In this document: piece after piece, positions 1 to 5,456 of the stretch | How positions within the stretch are numbered: the first letter of the stretch is position 1 | Layout: the number at the start of each line of letters is the position of its first letter | Assembly: GCA_026392145.1 (NCBI GenBank) | Contig: JAPLCS010000371.1 | Coordinates: 1-7,003, forward strand | Length of the DNA: 7,003 nt | From: Fimbriimonadales bacterium | GTDB taxonomy: Bacteria > Armatimonadota > Fimbriimonadia > Fimbriimonadales > Fimbriimonadaceae | Direction of reading: 5' to 3' | Translations under genes and position numbers: made by a program | Notes under the pieces: generated by a model | What the model saw: the letters and a program-made list of their open reading frames with translations, nothing else | The model's database searches: none | Told to the model about the DNA's origin: nothing

Positions 1-287
1 GTAAGCCATACCACCGCTCTGGCAATGAGCTCGTTCACTTCAAGAAGTTCAGCAGGCGTCATCGTGGTCATATCGTTCGTTTCTCGAAACGGCGCCACCA
101 TCAAATGCCCATTGGAATAGGGAAACGCATTCAAAATCACAAACGCCGTCTCACCTCGGTAAAGAATCCCGTTCTTCTCATCCTCATACTGAGCAGGAAG
201 TTCAACAAAGATGTTGCCAACTCGTTGCTGGTCCCCAGTGCGGGTCACATAATTCATCCGCCATGGGGCCCACAGATTCTCGTTCAT
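1..287 (-). CDS. HIT-family protein, N-terminal part (Ap4A phosphorylase/hydrolase-like), cut by window edge
   Basis: The reverse strand from ATG 287 is open to the window edge, giving 95 complete codons. The protein opens MNENLWAPWRMNYV, the typical start of the HIT subgroup that includes actinobacterial Ap4A phosphorylase. It continues with ILYRGETAFVILNAFPYSNGHLMVAPFRE (residues about 43-71), matching the conserved 'N-x-(Y/F)-P-Y-x-x-G-H-L-(M/L)-V-x-P' strand of the HIT fold. HIT proteins hydrolyse or transfer nucleotidyl groups from dinucleoside polyphosphates and similar nucleotides in the cytoplasm. The diagnostic HxHxHxx motif would lie beyond the left edge, so catalytic competence and exact substrate cannot be judged. 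The start is fixed by a stop three codons upstream of a possible GTG at 296. Only a weak purine stretch precedes the ATG. The gene lies 18 bp behind the ANTAR regulator and is probably co-transcribed with it. Confidence 0.88.
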   Translation of the reverse strand, partial: MNENLWAPWRMNYVTRTGDQQRVGNIFVELPAQYEDEKNGILYRGETAFVILNAFPYSNGHLMVAPFRETNDMTTMTPAELLEVNELIARAVVWL

Positions 288-305
288 ACCTACCACTCAG
301 GTCAA

Positions 306-881
306 TTAAATCGACTTTGCAAGAATAATAGCGTCAGCAACCTCTTTCATCGTCTTTCGCAAATTCATCGATTGAATCTGAATCCGTCGGTACGCCTCGG
401 CTTCATTCAGCTGATGACTATCCATCAAAATCCCCTTAGCCCGGTCTATCGACTTTCTTGCCTCGAGCCTCTCATTTAAGCTCGAAACTTCCTTACCTAG
501 GATTACATTTTGCTCAAATCGAGCCCGCGCTACTTCAATCGTCGGCGCAAGATCACTTGGCTTGAACGGCTTCACCAAATACGCAAAAACCCCCGCCGCC
601 TTCGCCCGATCAATCAACTCCTTATCAGAATAAGCCGTCAACAATATGGTGGGGGCGATGTTCTCATCGGTGATAATATCAACCGCCTCAATCCCATCCA
701 TGATTGGCATTTTGACGTCCAAAATACAAATATCAGGTTTCAGTTCGCGAGCAAGCTCAACCGCCTGTTTTCCATCCCCCGCTTCACCAATCACCTCGTA
801 ACCTAACGTTTCTAGAACTTGGCGCAAATCAAGCCGAATAATCGGTTCATCGTCAGCAATAAGAATTTTCACAGTAGACAT
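306..881 (-). CDS. ANTAR-domain response regulator (AmiR/PdtaR type)
   Basis: This is a 191-residue cytoplasmic two-component response regulator with an RNA-binding output domain. Residues 1-120 form a CheY-like receiver: acidic pocket D10/D11, phospho-acceptor D55 in ILDVKMP, switch T82 and conserved K104 in VKPF. Residues about 130-190 form an ANTAR domain, with the signature LEARKSIDRAKGILM followed by a helix carrying EAYRRIQ and a C-terminal VADAII segment. Proteins of this architecture, such as mycobacterial PdtaR, bind paired hexaloop RNA hairpins and relieve transcription termination when phosphorylated. The length matches the family. All key receiver residues are present, so phosphorylation by a histidine kinase is expected, but no kinase is in the window. 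The HIT gene follows after 18 bp. The regulated transcripts cannot be identified here, and I did not find the paired hexaloop hairpins in the window by eye. Confidence 0.95.
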   Translation of the reverse strand: MSTVKILIADDEPIIRLDLRQVLETLGYEVIGEAGDGKQAVELARELKPDICILDVKMPIMDGIEAVDIITDENIAPTILLTAYSDKELIDRAKAAGVFAYLVKPFKPSDLAPTIEVARARFEQNVILGKEVSSLNERLEARKSIDRAKGILMDSHQLNEAEAYRRIQIQSMNLRKTMKEVADAIILAKSI

Positions 882-887
882 GACTCT

Positions 888-912
888 CGGAAGGCAGACA
901 ACAATGTCTCCG
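888..912 (-). other. Possible hairpin in the leader of the ANTAR regulator mRNA
   Basis: On the minus strand a perfect 5-bp stem AGACA/TGTCT encloses a 4-base loop (arms at 896-900 and 905-909). An outer CGG/CCG pair (888-890 and 910-912) has five unpaired bases on one side. It lies just upstream of the ATG at 881, where only a weak GAGAG purine stretch is available for ribosome binding. The loop is not the hexaloop expected of an ANTAR target. The structure is small and may be chance. Confidence 0.25.
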
Positions 913-915
913 TTT

Positions 916-934
916 GGATACCTTTAAGGTTACC
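916..934. repeat. Imperfect palindrome upstream of the ANTAR gene
   Basis: A 19-bp imperfect palindrome has 9-base arms around one central base, with 7 of 9 positions pairing and a perfect ACCTT-T-AAGGT core (920-930). It lies 35-53 bp upstream of the ANTAR start, where an operator could sit. No promoter with good consensus could be placed around it, so a regulatory role is only a guess. The rest of the 253-bp gap (882-1134) holds the tandem repeats and -10-like element listed separately. Confidence 0.3.
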
Positions 935-1070
935 ACGGATAAGCGAATTCTCCAAACAATATCCGCCCGCTGCATTCAGTGTGTCCCCACATTGAAATCT
1001 CCCCAATAGATTCAATTCCAAAACTCCCAATTTTGACCATCCACCGTTTCAGCCGACGATGCCCTCCCCG

Positions 1071-1115
1071 GAAAGAGCTTAAACAGAAAGAGCTTTAACA
1101 GAAAGAGATAAGCCA
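1071..1115 (+). repeat. Three tandem 15-bp repeats upstream of the fumarylacetoacetase operon
   Basis: Three adjacent 15-base units begin at 1071, 1086 and 1101. Units 1 and 2 read GAAAGAGCTTAAACA and GAAAGAGCTTTAACA, differing at one base. Unit 3 keeps GAAAGAG and a final CA but has diverged in between. The array ends 6 bp before a -10-like TACAAT and 19 bp before the start codon, covering about -20 to -64 from the likely transcription start. That position fits binding sites for a regulator of the operon. A neutral slippage array is the alternative. Confidence 0.75.
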
Positions 1116-1121
1116 GTAAGA

Positions 1122-1127
1122 TACAAT
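1122..1127 (+). promoter_or_regulatory. -10-like element placed for a leaderless transcript
   Basis: TACAAT matches the TATAAT consensus at 5 of 6 positions and ends exactly 7 bases before the GTG at 1135, so transcription would start at or next to the start codon. No convincing -35 lies 16-18 bp upstream; the nearest candidate, TTAACA at 1095-1100, is 21 bp away and within the tandem repeats. Confidence 0.55.
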
Positions 1128-1134
1128 ATGAGGA

Positions 1135-2022
1135 GTGGGTACCCGGCAAGCAGACTTTCTCTTTGAGCTCATCGACTACGCAGGGATTTTCCCCCCAGCA
1201 GCGCTTGAGTCCCTCGTCTCAGCTGAAAACTACAGCAATCTCCTAGACTCCGATAACCAATGGATTGTCGGCAATCTGGCGTGGTCTGTAGAACGCCTCA
1301 CCGACTTCCGCGACTTCGCACCAAAAGAACTCAGTTGGTCACTTGCTGCTATCGGTCGAAACTCAACTGATTGGGAATCCTGGAAGAACGCCAGAGCCCA
1401 AGACGGAAAAGAAATTGACGGCTTCCTCAGCCACTTTCCCGACGTTGACATCGCAAGCTACGAGTTCAAAGTTTCAGATTTAACCCACATTGAGCAAGCC
1501 ATCAAGGCATGCAAACCTATGACCAGAACCATGGATGTTTTCTTTGAATTACCATGGGACCAAGACATCTCAGAATCACTTGCGTCTATTGCGAGTTCCG
1601 AAGCAATTCAGGTGAAATTCCGAACCGGGGGCATCAAGCCTGAAAACTATCCCACTTCACTCCAACTCGCTACCGTCATCAAGCACTGTACTGATCTTGA
1701 ACTCCCCTTCAAACTTACTGCTGGACTACACGAACCAATCGCCCACGTGGACGATTCCAATGGCGCCAACGCCCACGGCTTCCTCAACGTGCTCTACGCA
1801 ACTGCACTTGCCTACTTCGATGACGAAAGCATCGATACCATGGTAGAAGTGTTCAACTCCACCAGCGAATCTGATTGGGCTTACGGCGACTTAGGTCTCG
1901 CATGGAAAGGACAACTCATCGACACCGACTCACTTAACGAAGTACGAGCACTGTTTACATCACTCGGCTCGTGCTCAGTCACCGAACCTCTTCAGGGCCT
2001 CGCCCGACTCGCATCTATCTAA
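1135..2022 (+). CDS. Conserved protein of unknown function, operon partner of fumarylacetoacetase
   Basis: This 295-residue protein has no signal peptide or membrane segment and is probably cytoplasmic. I do not recognise a named family with an assigned function, though it resembles conserved hypothetical proteins beginning with a DYAG(L/I)FPPA motif. Visible motif blocks are DYAGIFPPA (residues 14-22), VKFRTGGI (160-167), PFKLTAGLHEPI (191-202) and HGFLNVLYA (214-222). The alternation of beta-like and helical stretches, with conserved K161, R163, K193, H199 and H214 at strand ends, suggests a TIM-barrel-like enzyme; that is inference. The GTG at 1135 is the only usable start: an in-frame TGA lies at 1129-1131 and no other start codon precedes the conserved DYAG motif. 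No Shine-Dalgarno site fits, because the AGGAG at 1131-1135 overlaps the GTG. The 8-bp gap to fumarylacetoacetase argues for one transcript and a possible role in aromatic amino-acid breakdown. Confidence 0.85.
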   Translation: MGTRQADFLFELIDYAGIFPPAALESLVSAENYSNLLDSDNQWIVGNLAWSVERLTDFRDFAPKELSWSLAAIGRNSTDWESWKNARAQDGKEIDGFLSHFPDVDIASYEFKVSDLTHIEQAIKACKPMTRTMDVFFELPWDQDISESLASIASSEAIQVKFRTGGIKPENYPTSLQLATVIKHCTDLELPFKLTAGLHEPIAHVDDSNGANAHGFLNVLYATALAYFDDESIDTMVEVFNSTSESDWAYGDLGLAWKGQLIDTDSLNEVRALFTSLGSCSVTEPLQGLARLASI

Positions 2023-2030
2023 ATTCCCCT

Positions 2031-3275
2031 ATGTTTATTGCTCCGTCCTCAGCACGCTCTTGGGTTGAAGTTCGCCCAGAATCTCATTTCTCAATCCAAA
2101 ATATCCCCTTCGGTCTCATGACCGTACCAGGCGGCAACGTCACCCTTGCGACCGCCATCGGTGACTTCGCTGTCAACCTCACCGTGCTTCGAGATTCTGG
2201 ACTCCTGAGCGAAATCAAATACCCAGACCTTGACCACTTCGCAGACTTCACTCTCGAATCCCTGCAGGGACTTCGCTATGAGATCTTTGAGCTTCTCGAA
2301 GCTGGAAACGGCGCACTCAGAGACAATGATCTCCTCAGAAAGCTCGCCCTCGTACCTCTTGATGAAGCAAGCCTCCTCCTGCCCATCCGCCCCGGTGCAT
2401 TCATTGACTTTTATTCGGGCATCCATCACGCCTCTAATGTGGGCAAAATGTTCCGTCCCGACATGGACGCACTCCTGTCCAACTACCGCCATGTGCCTGT
2501 CGGCTACAACGGTCGCGCCTCAAGCGTCGTCGTTAGTGGCACACCAATTCACAGACCCAAAGGTCAAACAAAAAGCCCTAACGACCCGACTCCTACATTT
2601 GGTCCCACCAAAGAGCTGGACTTCGAGCTAGAAATGGGCTTCTTTGTTTCAGAGCCAACTGGAATGGGCGAAAGCCTGCCAATCGACCAAGTCCCACACT
2701 CGATTCTTGGCTACGTGCTCGTCAACGACTGGTCCGCACGAGACGTTCAACGCTGGGAATACCAACCCCTTGGGCCATTCCTCGCCAAAAGCTTTGCAAC
2801 TTCTATTTCACCCTGGATTGTGCTCCCAGATGCTCTCGAGCCATTCCGTCTCAATGCTCTCGAGCAAGATCCTCAACCGCTACCCTACTTGCAAACCAAA
2901 CGACCGCTACGCTTTGACATCAAGCTAGAAGTGCAACTGAAAACAAGGGCAATGTCGAAGCACCAAACTATCTCGGTTTCAAATGCTAAATATCTCTATT
3001 GGAGCTTTGATCAACAACTTGCCCACCAATCTAGCAATGGAACTCCCCTCGGCTGGGGCGACTTGTACGCTAGTGGAACCATCAGCGGTCCAGTTGAAGG
3101 CTCTTTTGGCTCAATGCTTGAAATTACCTGGAAAGGTTCAAATCCCATTGAGTTAACAGAAACAAACGAGTCTCGCACCTTCTTACAGGAGGGAGACTCG
3201 TTAATGTTAACTGGATTCTGTCAAGGTGATGGCTACCGAGTTGGCTTTGGCTCAGTAGAAGGCACCGTGAACTAG
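2031..3275 (+). CDS. fahA: Fumarylacetoacetase (EC 3.7.1.2)
   Basis: This 414-residue cytoplasmic enzyme hydrolyses fumarylacetoacetate to fumarate and acetoacetate, the last step of tyrosine (homogentisate) degradation. Its length equals the mammalian-type enzyme. Residues 10-28 (SWVEV...FSIQNIPFG) are the family's N-terminal domain. The C-terminal catalytic domain carries the metal and active-site residues of the studied mouse/human enzyme at the same numbers: D126, H133, E199, E201, D233, Q240, K253 and E364. Family blocks include PVGYNGRASSVVVSGTPI, NDWSARDVQ, SGTISGP, FGSMLE and CQGDGYRVGFG. ATG 2031 was chosen over an in-frame ATG 60 bp upstream because that longer start would overlap the preceding gene and add 20 residues foreign to the family. 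There is no Shine-Dalgarno sequence in the 8-bp gap, so translation is probably coupled to the preceding gene. The other tyrosine-pathway genes (hppD, hmgA) are not in view. Confidence 0.97.
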   Translation: MFIAPSSARSWVEVRPESHFSIQNIPFGLMTVPGGNVTLATAIGDFAVNLTVLRDSGLLSEIKYPDLDHFADFTLESLQGLRYEIFELLEAGNGALRDNDLLRKLALVPLDEASLLLPIRPGAFIDFYSGIHHASNVGKMFRPDMDALLSNYRHVPVGYNGRASSVVVSGTPIHRPKGQTKSPNDPTPTFGPTKELDFELEMGFFVSEPTGMGESLPIDQVPHSILGYVLVNDWSARDVQRWEYQPLGPFLAKSFATSISPWIVLPDALEPFRLNALEQDPQPLPYLQTKRPLRFDIKLEVQLKTRAMSKHQTISVSNAKYLYWSFDQQLAHQSSNGTPLGWGDLYASGTISGPVEGSFGSMLEITWKGSNPIELTETNESRTFLQEGDSLMLTGFCQGDGYRVGFGSVEGTVN

Positions 3276-3283
3276 CAACTAGC
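3270..3283. repeat. Tandem AACTAGC duplication holding both convergent stop codons
   Basis: AACTAGC occurs twice head to tail (3270-3276 and 3277-3283). The first copy supplies the TAG stop of fumarylacetoacetase; the second, read on the minus strand, supplies the TAG stop of the PilZ gene. Only 3 bp separate the two reading frames, and there is no terminator in the gap. Confidence 0.85.
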
Positions 3284-3647
3284 TAGAAAGTTCTTCGGCT
3301 TGACGCTGAAAAATTTGGTGAACGAATTCGGCAACTGACATTCGCTCCTCGTGGTTTTCTGGCACAAACCGCAACCCTGCGCCATAAAGCTCAGAGCCTT
3401 CAAGTTTGGTCGCATGCCGAATTTCTCCACGCAAGTCAAGAGTCGTCCCATCAACGCATCCAACATGAACCATACACTTGGTTCCCGAAATCAACTCTGA
3501 CTTAGTTCGAATTTGCATTCCGCCCAAACCAATATCCGTAATAACGACATTAACCGTGTTTTTTTGACCATCCAGTTCCATCACCGCATAGTCAAGAAGT
3601 TCGTACCGAATATATCTTCGTTTATCAGAATTGTAAGCCAGGTTCAT
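3279..3647 (-). CDS. Single-domain PilZ protein (probable c-di-GMP receptor)
   Basis: This 122-residue protein is built almost wholly of one PilZ domain. The N-terminal arginine motif is present as RRYIR (RxxxR, R10 to R14) just before the first strand. The second motif, normally (D/N)xSxxG, reads DIGLGG at residues 38-43, with Gly replacing Ser. A typical final strand block, YGAGLRFVP, precedes a C-terminal amphipathic helix. PilZ domains bind cyclic di-GMP and control motility, surface polysaccharide or secretion, usually through a partner protein. With Ser missing, binding is likely but not certain. There is no signal peptide. The gene starts 117 bp beyond the strong terminator of the secreted-protein gene, so it probably has its own promoter. 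A purine-rich GAAGGGGAAG lies 8 or more bases before the ATG and may act as a ribosome-binding site. It converges with fumarylacetoacetase across 3 bp. Confidence 0.9.
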   Translation of the reverse strand: MNLAYNSDKRRYIRYELLDYAVMELDGQKNTVNVVITDIGLGGMQIRTKSELISGTKCMVHVGCVDGTTLDLRGEIRHATKLEGSELYGAGLRFVPENHEERMSVAEFVHQIFQRQAEELSS

Positions 3648-3678
3648 GTGTTATCTTCCCCTTCGGGACATCCAAAGA

Positions 3679-3695
3679 ATTCCCAAACAGGGAAT
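3679..3695. promoter_or_regulatory. Operator-like inverted repeat upstream of the PilZ gene
   Basis: ATTCCC-AAACA-GGGAAT is a perfect 6-bp inverted repeat with a 5-bp spacer, 32-48 bp upstream of the PilZ ATG. On the minus strand it lies directly after TTGAGA (3695-3700), a 5-of-6 match to a -35 hexamer, although no good -10 follows at the right distance. The geometry fits a dimeric repressor or activator site. The remainder of the 3648-3763 gap shows nothing clear. Confidence 0.35.
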
Positions 3696-3763
3696 CTCAA
3701 TGGAGTTATCGGGTTTTTTATTCCACATTTGCACCTTCAACTGATGCAAAAATTCACAGGCCC

Positions 3764-3800
3764 AAAAAGAAAAGTGGGTCGAGATTTCTCCCGACCCACT
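3764..3800 (-). terminator. Intrinsic terminator of the secreted CuAO-N-like protein gene
   Basis: Read on the minus strand, a perfect 9-bp stem AGTGGGTCG/CGACCCACT with a 10-base loop (arms at 3792-3800 and 3773-3781) is followed at once by TTTTCTTTTT. It begins about 30 bp after the stop codon at 3830. This is a textbook Rho-independent terminator, separating this gene from the downstream PilZ gene. Confidence 0.92.
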
Positions 3801-3829
3801 GAACACTTTCCATTAAAGGAAAAACAGGC

Positions 3830-5311
3830 TTACTTCTTTGAAATCAGGACGTGACCCGTAGAAGGATCAAACTGAATATCAACTCCAAGTGCATCCTTCA
3901 TGAAGCTCAGAGGAACGATGGTTCGTCCGTGATCAATATAAGGAGCGAGTTCAAGGGCGAAAGATGAACCGTTAATCTTTGCGTTTGCATCTCCAACCTT
4001 CAACCAAATGGACTTACCATCAGCCGAAGCATCAACCACTTTGAGACCGTTGTTGAAACCAACCACGCCGCCTGCTTTTTCAATCAGATGTCGGAACGGG
4101 GTCATTGGTACCCCCTCATCTACTCGAGGAGCAACATCAAACTCAACATACTGACCATTCAAAAGAACCGAGAAAGTCTTCACGCCAGCAAGTCGTGTTC
4201 CCTTGCTAACTGAAATAACCTTTTTCGCAGCTTCCGCAGCAAAATTTGGTGCCTTAGAAAGAACACTTCCACCTGCAATTCTCAAACCAGTTGGGGTCAT
4301 ATCTTGGTTACCCATGCTGATTGTCTTGTTGGATGCTGGAACTCGAGTTTGTGCAACCGAAGTTTCCAAGCTAGAAGTTGGCGACTTCTTCACGAGATCA
4401 ATGCTGACTGAAGTCTTCGAAGCAACTGAAGTCGTCGAATTAGAGGATTGAGAAGGAACCGTCTTTGTTGTAACAGCCTTGGTAGAAACTACATTAGTTT
4501 TAATTACAGGAACCGATGGAGTTGCAAGTCCGGTCACTTCGCTTGGAGCCTTCTGAGTTTTCGAACCAGCAGGACTCTTCAACTCACCACCAATTTCTTC
4601 GATGCCAGCCTTGGCGCCAACCTTAGTCACAACACCCTCACCAGATCCAAGACCGGTTCTTTCAGTGCGACCACCTGCGTTGTTCACAAAAACTCGCACA
4701 GGCTTAGTCTTGAAAGTGTTAGTTGACTCATCAACGACCCACGCTTCTACTGTGTGCCAGCCATTAGCTTCCTTTTGGGTATCCCAAACATATTCAAAAG
4801 GAGGGGTGTTAGTGAACGACTTATGATCTCCATCAATGAAGAAGGAAACAAAAGAATTCTTTAACTCTTGACCAAAGCCAAGTTTGATAGTTACTGGGCC
4901 ATTAACAGTCGCACCCTGCTTTGGACCAGTGAGATACACAGGGCCCTTATTCGATTGGTCGGTCAACATCACCTGCTTTTGGCTGCTGATGACTTTCCCA
5001 GTCTTATCATAAAGTCGCACTTCAACTTCGTTCTCACCATCTTTCAAGTCAGTGATAGTGACAGTGAAGTTTGCTTCGCCCTTGCTATTAGCGGTGCTCG
5101 CAGGTCGAGTAGCAAAGCTTTCTCCGTTAATTCTCAGTTCGACAAGAGCAACGTTAGCTCCATCGTATTTAACGGTCATGGTAGGGCTGTTGATGGCTCG
5201 TTCAATCAGGATCTTAGCGTCGAATGCTGTGAAGGCGAAAGCTCCAGAAGCCAGGGTAGCGGCACCGGCAACCGCCAAAGTTCGTCGAAATGTTTTTAAG
5301 CTTTTCAGCAT
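3830..5311 (-). CDS. Secreted Ig-like / copper-amine-oxidase-N-like domain protein
   Basis: This 493-residue exported protein has no recognised enzymatic domain. The signal peptide spans residues 1-26: basic MLKSLKTFRR, a hydrophobic Ala-rich core, and a likely cut after AFA. Residues about 33-118 and 123-210 look like two Ig-like beta domains; the second contains a Big/Ig-type block, FFIDGD...PFEYVWDT...GWHTVEAWVVD. Residues about 212-375 are a Ser/Thr/Val/Lys-rich, low-complexity linker. Residues about 380-493 resemble the copper amine oxidase N-terminal domain family: LLNGQYVEFDVAPRV...PMTPFRHLIEKAGG, then a second strand-helix unit ending TIVPLSFMKDALGVDIQFD. This module is common in cell-envelope proteins that are not oxidases. 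ATG 5311 was chosen because it gives the signal peptide and follows GGAG at 6 bases; the open frame reaches back to 5578 but would hide the signal. It has its own promoter and terminator. Function is unknown; a cell-surface or matrix-binding role is inferred. Confidence 0.88.
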   Translation of the reverse strand: MLKSLKTFRRTLAVAGAATLASGAFAFTAFDAKILIERAINSPTMTVKYDGANVALVELRINGESFATRPASTANSKGEANFTVTITDLKDGENEVEVRLYDKTGKVISSQKQVMLTDQSNKGPVYLTGPKQGATVNGPVTIKLGFGQELKNSFVSFFIDGDHKSFTNTPPFEYVWDTQKEANGWHTVEAWVVDESTNTFKTKPVRVFVNNAGGRTERTGLGSGEGVVTKVGAKAGIEEIGGELKSPAGSKTQKAPSEVTGLATPSVPVIKTNVVSTKAVTTKTVPSQSSNSTTSVASKTSVSIDLVKKSPTSSLETSVAQTRVPASNKTISMGNQDMTPTGLRIAGGSVLSKAPNFAAEAAKKVISVSKGTRLAGVKTFSVLLNGQYVEFDVAPRVDEGVPMTPFRHLIEKAGGVVGFNNGLKVVDASADGKSIWLKVGDANAKINGSSFALELAPYIDHGRTIVPLSFMKDALGVDIQFDPSTGHVLISKK

Positions 5312-5317
5312 TACTGT

Positions 5318-5321
5318 CTCC
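5318..5321 (-). promoter_or_regulatory. Ribosome-binding site of the secreted-protein gene
   Basis: GGAG on the minus strand lies 6 bases before ATG 5311. It fixes the start over the longer in-frame extension and contrasts with the plus-strand genes, which lack such a site. Confidence 0.7.
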
Positions 5322-5326
5322 AGTCG

Positions 5327-5347
5327 GCACAAACAACCTGCTTGTGC
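5327..5347 (-). other. Hairpin in the 5' leader of the secreted-protein mRNA
   Basis: GCACAA and TTGTGC form a perfect 6-bp inverted repeat with a 9-base loop. It falls between the predicted transcription start near 5354 and the GGAG site, so it would sit close to the 5' end of the mRNA. It may stabilise the transcript or be chance. Confidence 0.4.
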
Positions 5348-5360
5348 AACACGTCCCTCT

Positions 5361-5389
5361 ATTCTCGCACCCCAAGACCAGAATGTCAA
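5361..5389 (-). promoter_or_regulatory. Housekeeping-type promoter of the secreted-protein gene
   Basis: On the minus strand a perfect -35 TTGACA (5384-5389) is followed after 17 bp by GAGAAT (5361-5366), a 4-of-6 match to the -10 consensus. An A-rich stretch directly upstream (about 5390-5412) resembles an UP element. Predicted transcription starts near 5354, giving a leader of about 43 bases. The promoter lies back to back with the start of the PqaA-like gene. Confidence 0.75.
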
Positions 5390-5443
5390 TGATATTTTTG
5401 TTATCTTTTCGAAAGAGTTGCAATATCTTTCCACACCCTCTGC

Positions 5444-5449
5444 GACAAT
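5444..5449 (+). promoter_or_regulatory. -10-like element placed for a leaderless PqaA-like transcript
   Basis: GACAAT matches the -10 consensus at 4 of 6 positions and ends exactly 7 bases before ATG 5457, the same spacing as at the GTG gene at 1135. A TTGCAA at 5418-5423 could be a -35, but at a long 20-bp spacing. Confidence 0.45.
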
Positions 5450-5456
5450 AGAACAA

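Noticed and set aside
105..479. Plus-strand open frame of 124 codons opposite the HIT and ANTAR genes
   Set aside because: It is a mirror of two well-supported minus-strand genes; the translation has no recognisable motif or domain.
1071..1115. Tandem repeats as a CRISPR array
   Set aside because: The units are 15 bp and contiguous, without spacers, and there are no cas genes.
1128..1166. ATG-initiated 12-codon frame overlapping the GTG start
   Set aside because: It stops after 12 codons, has no ribosome-binding site and would begin at the predicted transcription start; more likely chance than a leader peptide.
1971..2030. Upstream in-frame ATG for fumarylacetoacetase
   Set aside because: It overlaps the preceding gene and adds 20 residues that do not fit the family; starting at 2031 places all active-site residues at the standard numbers.
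2091..2631. Two open frames of 133 codons (minus 2091-2492, plus 2230-2631) inside fumarylacetoacetase
   Set aside because: They lie wholly within a gene whose catalytic residues all match; their translations have no family features.
4868..5299. Plus-strand open frame of 143 codons
   Set aside because: Shadow of the Ig-like region of the minus-strand secreted protein; low-complexity translation, no motif.
5300..5311. Twin-arginine signal in the secreted protein
   Set aside because: FRRTLAV has two arginines but lacks the Ser/Thr before them and the Phe-Leu after; a Sec signal fits better.
5052..5456. N-terminal extension of the PqaA-like protein to 5052
   Set aside because: It runs antisense to the signal-peptide and Ig-like coding region; the family similarity begins only after 5457.
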